Shown here one piece after another: positions 33,773-39,526 of a stretch of DNA of 39,526 bases. How positions within the stretch are numbered: the stretch's first letter is position 1; each line of letters opens with the position of its first letter. Both the position numbers and the translations under genes were made by a program. The notes under the pieces were generated by a model. The model worked only from the letters and a program-made list of their open reading frames with translations, was not told the origin of the DNA and searched no databases. The stretch is from an uncultured Ruminococcus sp. (lineage in GTDB: Bacteria; Bacillota; Clostridia; Oscillospirales; Acutalibacteraceae). The stretch lies in the NCBI GenBank assembly GCA_902762615.1, contig CACWOX010000027.1:1-39526 (forward strand), in the 5' to 3' direction.

Positions 33773-33839
33773 ATTAAACTTCCTTCCTAAAATCGTTATG
33801 AAATATCAATTCAGATTTAGGAAGGCGGCGAACGGCAGC

Positions 33840-34091
33840 CTACGCTATGGGCGATTGAAATTCTTTTACGGCAATCCTCCCCGATACATCGAGGCAAATC
33901 ACCGTATGTAATTGCTGCATGAGATCAGCAGCGTCTTGGTCATTCCTGACCAAAACATGAAAACCCCTCCAAACCTCAAACGGGCATGGAAGGGTGATGT
34001 CTTTGGTAAACGTGTGAATGCAAACCTGCCATCGCTCCGTATTATCATTTGGCAGGCTTTGAATTTCTTTTACAAGATATAAAAATGCCAC
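33840..34091 (-). CDS. Short hypothetical protein with doubtful start
   Basis: The frame codes for 83 residues, with a mixed alpha/beta pattern (TLPCPFEVWRGFHVLV, DAADLMQQLHTVICLD). I do not recognise it. The GTG at 34091 has no ribosome site and lies in the T-tract of the terminator hairpin just upstream, so the true start may be internal or the frame may not be a gene. It ends 67 bases before the sigma-like gene. Confidence 0.4.
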   Translation of the reverse strand: MAFLYLVKEIQSLPNDNTERWQVCIHTFTKDITLPCPFEVWRGFHVLVRNDQDAADLMQQLHTVICLDVSGRIAVKEFQSPIA

Positions 34092-34123
34092 TCAGGGTAT
34101 AGCAAAGCCATTATACCTAAGTG
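34089..34123 (-). terminator. Terminator of the restriction operon
   Basis: Read on the minus strand, CACTTAGGTATA pairs with TATACCCTGAGTG with one extra base, followed by GGCATTTTTAT. It lies about 70 bases after the stop of the hypothetical gene at 34193. Confidence 0.65.
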
Positions 34124-34192
34124 ACATTTTATCACAGTAGATTTGAATTTTTTGTCGAAAAAAGTCAAGCAATCACAAGAATTTATGAATAT

Positions 34193-34564
34193 TTACACTC
34201 TAACATTTTTTCTATCAGGCATACGGACTATATGACACCAGTCCAGAAGGCGATCAAGTATCTCCTTGGCCCTATCAATATTTTTCTCCAGGTATTGTTC
34301 AGGATCGCGATTGACGGTTACCTTGTGATGATTGTCCGGGGAAAACTCAACGATATAAATACAGAATCCCGTACAGCTTCTATGCGCAAACAGTGTATTT
34401 CCCGACATATAGCAGAACCACTTGTCTTCCATTTCCGCCGGAATGAAGCCTTTCCGTAATTCCTGCATCTGTCTGTCGGAGAATTCTCGATCTAAGATGA
34501 AGGATTCATTCTGTTCTGGCATTTCAAGCGTTTTCCAGTCACTTTTTACCGCGATTTTTCGCAT
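34193..34564 (-). CDS. Hypothetical protein, last gene of the restriction operon
   Basis: The protein has 123 residues. It contains a central motif, MEDKWFCYMSGNTLFAHRSCTG, here split as EDKWFCYMSGN and LFAHRSCTGFCIYIVEF, which I associate with a widespread but uncharacterised small domain. The C-terminus is a charged helix. GGAGG stands 8 bases before the ATG at 34564, and the gene begins 3 bases after the rhodanese stop, so the two are translated from one mRNA. A terminator follows. Function unknown. Confidence 0.7.
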   Translation of the reverse strand: MRKIAVKSDWKTLEMPEQNESFILDREFSDRQMQELRKGFIPAEMEDKWFCYMSGNTLFAHRSCTGFCIYIVEFSPDNHHKVTVNRDPEQYLEKNIDRAKEILDRLLDWCHIVRMPDRKNVRV

Positions 34565-34567
34565 AGC

Positions 34568-34981
34568 CTATCCCTCCGTTACGATTTTCGCTGTCCAAGT
34601 GTTGATGCCGCCGAATTCGTAGATGTTGGTATAGCCCATGTTGTAGAGCTTCTGCGCCGCCTGCTTGCTGCGGTTTCCGCTTCTGCAATAGATGAGGATA
34701 ATCTGGTTCAGGTCGGGCAGTTCCTCCGGCTGCTCTGTGCCGATGCTCTCGTTAGGAATCAGGATAGCACCCAGAATATGCCCCGCGTCGTATTCGTCCT
34801 GCCTGCGGACGTCAACCACGATATGCCCGTCGTCCTTTGCCATCATCTCTCTGGCTTCTTCCTGGGAGATTTGCGTATAGCTTTTAGCTGTGTCATTGCT
34901 ACCTGTATTCTGACCGGATACAGAACAGCCGGTCACTATGCAGAGGATAGCCGCAAAGATAAGAAGCATGATTCTTTTCAT
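34568..34981 (-). CDS. Rhodanese-domain lipoprotein
   Basis: The protein has 137 residues. A lipoprotein signal peptide (MLLIFAAILCIVTGC, with the lipid Cys in VTGC) is followed by a single rhodanese domain: HIVVDVRRQDEYDAGHILGA, then the active-site loop CRSGNRSKQAA with the catalytic Cys. Rhodaneses move sulfane sulfur to acceptors such as thiols or cyanide. Here it would face outside the membrane. AGGAAGTGA supports the ATG at 34981. It lies 6 bases after the monooxygenase-like gene. Confidence 0.9.
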   Translation of the reverse strand: MKRIMLLIFAAILCIVTGCSVSGQNTGSNDTAKSYTQISQEEAREMMAKDDGHIVVDVRRQDEYDAGHILGAILIPNESIGTEQPEELPDLNQIILIYCRSGNRSKQAAQKLYNMGYTNIYEFGGINTWTAKIVTEG

Positions 34982-34987
34982 ATTCGT

Positions 34988-35311
34988 TCACTTCCTAATA
35001 AATGATTCGTCGGTCGGCTTCTCATCGCTGATGTAACGCTCAACTTTCATATGCAGGTCATACTTCTCACGGAGTGCCGCGATGGTTCCCATCATTGCGG
35101 AAGCGTGATGATTGTCAATCGCAGCCTGATCGCTCCAGCTGTCGATAAGCAGAACTGTCTCCGGGTCTTTCATCGGAAAGAAGTATTCGTATCTCAGATT
35201 TCCTTCTTCCGCGCGAATGGAATCCGCCGTCCCGGAGGATTCCATCTCCTCTGCGAATTTACGGGCGTTACCGTTTGTTCCTGTGTAGTACAGATTGATT
35301 GTGATTGCCAT
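34988..35311 (-). CDS. ABM-domain protein (putative quinol monooxygenase, YgiN-like)
   Basis: The protein has 107 residues. ITINLYYTGTNGNARKFAEEM, YEYFFPMKDPETVLLIDSW and the DNHHASAMM helix match the antibiotic biosynthesis monooxygenase fold (dimeric ferredoxin-like), where the fourth strand with W-x-x and a nearby His pair is typical. Some members oxidise quinols without cofactors. AGAGGT stands 9 bases before the ATG. It lies between the Mrr-like and rhodanese genes with short gaps; a redox or sulfur role next to restriction genes is unexpected. Confidence 0.85.
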   Translation of the reverse strand: MAITINLYYTGTNGNARKFAEEMESSGTADSIRAEEGNLRYEYFFPMKDPETVLLIDSWSDQAAIDNHHASAMMGTIAALREKYDLHMKVERYISDEKPTDESFIRK

Positions 35312-35344
35312 TCTATTATACCTCTTTGTTCTGATTGAGTCTCG

Positions 35345-36334
35345 TCAATCCTGCTTCGGCACCGGGATATATACCAATTTCAAAGGAATCATTTTTCTGT
35401 ATTTTTCATCCAGCAGGTCATAATATTTCAGAACAAGCTCGACCAGTTCTGAACCGTTGATTCCACGGATGATAGGTGTACTGTCCAGATACTTCTGGGC
35501 GTTCTTTGTGTAGCTGGACAGCGTGACAAACAATCCATAGTCTCCCTCGCGCATTGCGCCCTTCAAAGACTGGATGGTAGTTTCCTTGATATCGCTGTCC
35601 TGGCTTTTGACCTGCACAAGAATTCGTGGCGGCAGTTCATCTTTATACGCTGTAATATCGATACCGCTGTCACCGCCGTGCGGAGAAACGATTGTCCTGT
35701 ACCCCATCGCTCTCAATAGATTGGCAACGAATTCCTCCAGATCATATCCTTTCAAATTTCGGCTCAGTTCCTTCAATATGAAATCTTTTGTACTTTCAAT
35801 GATTTCATCAGCGGTTGCGCCTACCGTTTCATCCTCATCGTCAACTGCCGATTTGTTCTTGAATCCCTTGTCCAGTGCGGCAAGAAACTCGTCCGCATAA
35901 TTTTTCACCGTAAAGAAAGACATTGCTGAACCGATTTCATAGAGCGCACCCTGCGAGAATGCCATCCTCGGAAAATGCCTGAGCCACTTCACTGAACGAA
36001 CCTGAACATATTCAGGCTGTTCCGGGTCATAAACATAATCACCTGTCACTTCACCGATATTTATCATGCGGTCGCTTTTAGAAGGATACACCACATAGTC
36101 ACCGATCTGCACTTCGTAACAAAAACGGTACAGCATACCGGAACTGGTCGGCACAGAGCCTTTCTTTGCATTCGGAAAAGTTTCAAAATACTTCGTCTTG
36201 AAATCCTCTCGGCTGGGTGGAATCTTACTCAGGTCTCCCATTTGCCTCCATCCAATTGCAATCTTATTCATTTTGAGGAATAATGCCTCATCTTGGGTAT
36301 GAATACCCCACATTTTTTTATCAGGCTCAGCCAT
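35345..36334 (-). CDS. Mrr-like restriction endonuclease
   Basis: The protein has 329 residues. The C-terminal half carries an Mrr-type PD-(D/E)XK nuclease: LEEFVANLLRAMGYRTIV, then GGDSGIDITAY and ILVQVKSQ give the D and Q-x-K metal site. The N-terminal 150 residues form a separate domain (MWGIHTQDEALFLKM, GDYVVYPSKSDRMINIGEV) like the sensing domain found in some Mrr relatives; it may read DNA modification. Mrr enzymes cut methylated DNA. AAGGAG precedes the ATG at 36334. It starts 54 bases after hsdR ends, so they are probably one operon. Confidence 0.88.
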   Translation of the reverse strand: MAEPDKKMWGIHTQDEALFLKMNKIAIGWRQMGDLSKIPPSREDFKTKYFETFPNAKKGSVPTSSGMLYRFCYEVQIGDYVVYPSKSDRMINIGEVTGDYVYDPEQPEYVQVRSVKWLRHFPRMAFSQGALYEIGSAMSFFTVKNYADEFLAALDKGFKNKSAVDDEDETVGATADEIIESTKDFILKELSRNLKGYDLEEFVANLLRAMGYRTIVSPHGGDSGIDITAYKDELPPRILVQVKSQDSDIKETTIQSLKGAMREGDYGLFVTLSSYTKNAQKYLDSTPIIRGINGSELVELVLKYYDLLDEKYRKMIPLKLVYIPVPKQD

Positions 36335-36388
36335 CTTCAGTATCTCCTTTACAGCTTACATAAGGATATTTTATCTCTCTGATACGTT

Positions 36389-39300
36389 TTACCCATTCAT
36401 ATCGTTGTTATCCGTCCACAGCTCGCATTGAAGCATGACCGTCTGGACGGCGTCGTCCATGCCCTCCGGCGGGTATCTGTGCTTTTTGAGAAGCTTCTTT
36501 ATCATCATCCGCATCTTCGCTCTGGCGGAATCGCGCTTTTGCCAGTCAATTGTGCGATTGCTGCGGAGGGCGTTTGCCAATTCTTTTGTAATGGCGATGA
36601 GTTCTTCGTTCTCGTAAAAATCCTTGATAGCCTGCGGCTTTGTCAGGGCATCATAGAATGCCAGCTCATCGGCTGTCAGACCAAGCTGTTCGCCTTCTTT
36701 TTGCGCCGCCTGTATCTGCTTAGCCAGATTCAGCAGTTCTTCAATCACCTGCTCATTGGTAAGCATTCCGTTAAGATAGCGGTTCATAGCCTGCTGGATG
36801 ATTTCGCTGAATTTTTCCGATTTCACCACATTGGTGCGACGGTATATCTGCACCTGCTCCGCAATCAGCTTTTTCAATAGCTCTACGGCAAGGTTTTTCT
36901 CTTTCATCTTTCCGATTTCTTCGAGGAATTTCGGGTCGAAAAGGGAGAAATCTCCGTTCACATCGGAGAAAAGATTGATGACGCCGTTTGACTTTACGCT
37001 TTGTTCAAGCAAGGCGTTGATTCGTGCGTTCATTTCCGGCAGGGAGATTTTCTTTCCTTCGCCCTGGTTCATCAGCCGCATGACAAGCACACGGACGGAT
37101 TCAAAGAAAGCCGCTTCTATACGCAGAGGTTTCTCCGCCAGAGAAGAACACAGCGACAAGGCCTGACGCAGAAGCAAGGCTTCTTTCAGGAAATTCTCAC
37201 GTTCTTTTTCTTTATCAACGGCGACAATAAAATTGACCGCGCCGCTGATAGCCTTGGAGCGTTCCAGGTCAGTTCCGGTCGTAAACTTGGAATAATCGTA
37301 TCCGTGGAAGAGATCACGGCAGATAGAGAGTTTTTCAAGAAATTTCGGGTATGCCACATTGGCAATGTCGGTGTCACCGTAATTCTTTTTATCACGGGAA
37401 GTGTAGTCATTCATTGCCTCTTTCAAAGCGGAAGCGATGCCGACATAGTCAACGACAAGACCGCCTTCCTTATCGGCGAACACACGATTCACGCGAGCAA
37501 TCGCCTGCATCAGGTTATAGCCTTTCATCGGCTTGTAAACATACATGGTCGCAAGGGACGGAACGTCAAAGCCCGTCAGCCACATATCGACCACGATGGC
37601 AATTTTCAACGGACTGCTGTTATCTTTGAATTTCTTAGCGAGTTCATCCTTGTGCCGCTTATTTCCGATAACCGCACGCCATTCCTCCGGGTCTTTATTG
37701 CTCTCCGTCATTACAACAGCGACCTTTTCCGTCCAGGACGGGCGAAGCTGAAGAATACGGTTATAAATCTTCATGGCAATGGCGCGGGAATAAGCGACGA
37801 TCATTGCCTTACCCGTCAGCAGGTCGGCGCGGTAATTCTCGTAATGGTCGAGAATATCATCGACAAGAGACGCGATGGTCTGCTCGTTGCCGAGAATAGC
37901 CTCCATCTGTCCGAGTTCCTTCTTGCTTTTTGCCACCACTTCGGGATCGGCATTGTTCGCCATAAGGTCGTATTCCGTATCGATCAGGCGCAGCGTTTCC
38001 TCGTCGAGTTTCAGCTTGATAACGCGGCTCTCGTAATAAACCGGACGGGTAGCGCCGTCTTCGACCGCCTGCGTCATATCGTACACGTCGATATAATCGC
38101 CGAAGACCTCGCGGGTGCTTCTGTCCTTCATGGAAATCGGCGTACCCGTGAAGCCGATGTATGTAGCGTTCGGCAGGCTGTTGCGGATGATTCGCGCCGT
38201 TCCGATTTTGATTCTGCCGGTTTCTGCATCGACCTTTTCTTTTAATCCGTACTGCCCGCGGTGCGCTTCGTCTGCCATAACGACAATATTTCTGCGCTCG
38301 GAAAGCGGCTCGTGGGACTCCTCGAATTTCTGCATTGTAGTGAAGATGATACCGTTTGCCTGCCTGCCGTCAAGCAGAGATTTCAGATGTTCCCGGCTCT
38401 CGGCGTGCATCGGCTCCTGACGCAGAAACGCCTTGCATTTTGCGAACTGTCCGAAAAGCTGATCGTCAAGGTCGTTGCGGTCAGTCAGTACTACGATGGT
38501 CGGACTGTCCAACGCCTCCTGCAAAAGATGGGCATAGAAAACCATCGACAGCGACTTACCGCTGCCCTGGGTATGCCAGAATACGCCGCCTTTGCCGTCC
38601 GTTTCGGTGGCGTGTCTCGTGGATTCCACGGCTTTTCTGACAGCAAAATACTGATGGTACCCCGCGAGTATCTTGAACTGCTTCAAGCCTTCGCTGGAAA
38701 AGCAGATGAAATTCTTGATAATATCAAGCAGACGCTCCCGTTCAAAGATACCTTCAAAGAAGGTGTCGAACTGCGCGTACTGCGTATTTTCATAATTGCC
38801 GTCCTTTGTTTTCCACTCCATGAAACGGTCTTCGCCGGAGGTGATCGTTCCGGCTTTTGATGTCAGGTGATCGCTCATGACGCAGATGCAGTTATAGATG
38901 AACATGGACGGAATCTCATGCATATAGTTCCGTATCTGCGTGTACGCCTCGGATGCGTCCGTTTCCTCTCTGGACGGCGACTTTAGCTCCACCAGTACCA
39001 CCGGCAAACCGTTAAGGAACAACAGCACGTCCGGGCGTTTGTTGCTGTTTTCTATGAAAGTCCATTGATTGGCAACCACAAAGGAATTATTGGAGGGATT
39101 TTGGTAGTCAACAAGGTACACGAGGCCGGAGCGTTCCTCGCCTTTGACAAAATAGCGCACCTCGACGCCGTGCTGAATATAGTCCATGAAGACAGCGTTC
39201 TTCTGAACCAGTTCGGCGTTTTCAAAGTTTTTCAGCTTGAAAAGGGCATCTATAATACCGTCTTCCGGCATAGTCGGATTAATTCGGCGCAGGGCGGCGT

Positions 39301-39433
39301 TCAGTTCTTCTTCATAGAGAGGGCTGTTAAAATCCCTGTCAATATCGGGACCGTAAACATAACGGTATCCCATGTTCCGGAACAATTCTATGATGGAATT
39401 CTCATAGTCCGCTTCCGTATAAAATCCTGACAT
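36389..39433 (-). CDS. hsdR: Type I restriction enzyme R subunit (HsdR)
   Basis: The protein has 1014 residues and is the motor and nuclease subunit of a type I restriction-modification complex. An N-terminal PD-(D/E)XK nuclease has RPDVLLFLNGLPVVLVELKS. The SF2 helicase part has Walker A TQGSGKSLSM, the DEAH-like MADEAHRGQYG, YIGFTGTPI and GFDVPSLATMYVYKP with AIARVNRVF. A C-terminal helical region binds the methylase. AAGGAG supports the ATG at 39433. The matching hsdM and hsdS genes would be expected upstream, that is right of the window; they are not seen. Without the methylase it should not be active alone. Confidence 0.96.
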   Translation of the reverse strand: MSGFYTEADYENSIIELFRNMGYRYVYGPDIDRDFNSPLYEEELNAALRRINPTMPEDGIIDALFKLKNFENAELVQKNAVFMDYIQHGVEVRYFVKGEERSGLVYLVDYQNPSNNSFVVANQWTFIENSNKRPDVLLFLNGLPVVLVELKSPSREETDASEAYTQIRNYMHEIPSMFIYNCICVMSDHLTSKAGTITSGEDRFMEWKTKDGNYENTQYAQFDTFFEGIFERERLLDIIKNFICFSSEGLKQFKILAGYHQYFAVRKAVESTRHATETDGKGGVFWHTQGSGKSLSMVFYAHLLQEALDSPTIVVLTDRNDLDDQLFGQFAKCKAFLRQEPMHAESREHLKSLLDGRQANGIIFTTMQKFEESHEPLSERRNIVVMADEAHRGQYGLKEKVDAETGRIKIGTARIIRNSLPNATYIGFTGTPISMKDRSTREVFGDYIDVYDMTQAVEDGATRPVYYESRVIKLKLDEETLRLIDTEYDLMANNADPEVVAKSKKELGQMEAILGNEQTIASLVDDILDHYENYRADLLTGKAMIVAYSRAIAMKIYNRILQLRPSWTEKVAVVMTESNKDPEEWRAVIGNKRHKDELAKKFKDNSSPLKIAIVVDMWLTGFDVPSLATMYVYKPMKGYNLMQAIARVNRVFADKEGGLVVDYVGIASALKEAMNDYTSRDKKNYGDTDIANVAYPKFLEKLSICRDLFHGYDYSKFTTGTDLERSKAISGAVNFIVAVDKEKERENFLKEALLLRQALSLCSSLAEKPLRIEAAFFESVRVLVMRLMNQGEGKKISLPEMNARINALLEQSVKSNGVINLFSDVNGDFSLFDPKFLEEIGKMKEKNLAVELLKKLIAEQVQIYRRTNVVKSEKFSEIIQQAMNRYLNGMLTNEQVIEELLNLAKQIQAAQKEGEQLGLTADELAFYDALTKPQAIKDFYENEELIAITKELANALRSNRTIDWQKRDSARAKMRMMIKKLLKKHRYPPEGMDDAVQTVMLQCELWTDNNDMNG

Positions 39434-39526
39434 AGCATTCGCTCCTTTGTTTTATTATATAGCATAAAATCCTTTCATGGGCTTTTCTTAATGGAATCTG
39501 TTGCTCCGTTTCAAACGAGAATTTAG
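39434..39526 (-). promoter_or_regulatory. Region upstream of hsdR
   Basis: On the minus strand a perfect TATAAT (39459-39454) lies about 20 bases upstream of the hsdR start, without a good -35. No gene can be assigned in the last 90 bases; a partial frame open to the window edge is too short to judge. Confidence 0.35.

Larger units (their letters stand above)
30383..39526 (-). mobile_element. Left part of an integrated mobile element (partial)
   Basis: All supported genes here are on the minus strand, and a large serine recombinase sits at the left edge. It is preceded by a toxin gene, small ORFs and a transposon-type sigma-like gene, with a restriction gene cluster as likely cargo. The left boundary is near 30300-30383; the right end is outside the window. 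No attachment-site repeat could be defined from one side. Whether hsdR and its neighbours belong to the same element as the recombinase is inference. Confidence 0.6.

Noticed and set aside
33311-33790. Plus-strand frame opposite the sigma-like gene
   Set aside because: The minus-strand gene has a strong ribosome site and a helix-turn-helix; the plus frame has neither.
37001-38245. 414-codon plus-strand frame opposite hsdR
   Set aside because: It is the antisense of conserved helicase motifs; it has no supporting start signal.
1-39526. CRISPR array, tRNA or rRNA gene
   Set aside because: No regular spacer-repeat pattern, cloverleaf or rRNA-like stretch was found by reading; the tandem repeats present have 7-9 bp or 228 bp units without spacers.

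Overview
The window looks like chromosome from a Gram-positive Clostridia bacterium, most likely of the Ruminococcus/Oscillospiraceae kind. This rests on gene content: CdaA/CdaR c-di-AMP synthesis, a YlmC/YmxH PRC-barrel protein, an L10-type leader before rplJ-rplL, a PepV-like dipeptidase, a CotH/lamin-tail surface protein, an ECF sigma with a DUF4179-type anti-sigma, and an SH3/amidase cell-wall protein. Strong GGAGG-type ribosome binding sites and intrinsic terminators with U-tracts agree. The species is not identified.

Layout. 1-322: non-coding, holding one copy of a dispersed repeat. 323-8836 (+): a 1200-aa protein with three AAA+ modules, a membrane protein with a histidine-kinase-like ATPase half but no phosphoacceptor His, a small membrane protein, then cdaA-cdaR. 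8947-15069 (-): an EamA/DMT transporter, and an apparent five-gene operon read leftwards (M20 dipeptidase, NusG-II-domain protein, DUF4870-like membrane protein, orphan solute-binding lipoprotein, anchored protein of unknown function). 15274-20904 (+): PRC-barrel protein, citrate synthase behind an attenuator-like leader, NADP-type isocitrate dehydrogenase, a CLC anion transporter of CLC-F-like appearance and birA. 20987-23899 (+): a surface CotH kinase-like protein. 23951-24140: the second copy of the dispersed repeat. 24241-25452 (+): L10 leader and rplJ-rplL, without rplKA or rpoBC next to them. 25672-28091 (+): ECF sigma/anti-sigma pair. 28257-30193 (+): possible structured leader and a secreted three-SH3 amidase.

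30383-39526 (-) looks like the left part of an integrated mobile element whose right end lies outside the window. Read leftwards it carries hsdR, an Mrr-like endonuclease gene, a small monooxygenase-like gene, a rhodanese lipoprotein and a conserved-looking hypothetical gene. A terminator follows, then a sigma-like element gene, a long structured non-coding stretch, a 28-aa ORF, a MazF/PemK toxin gene, a 55-aa ORF and a large serine recombinase at the edge.

Regulatory sequence is plentiful: sigma-A-type promoters with near-consensus boxes, two leaders with a terminator before the gene (gltA and rplJ), and two pairs of dispersed structured repeats whose stems differ by compensatory changes. 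The most unusual points are the gltA leader, the two covarying repeat families, the His-less kinase-like protein, and the compact recombinase/toxin/small-ORF module with its structured upstream region.
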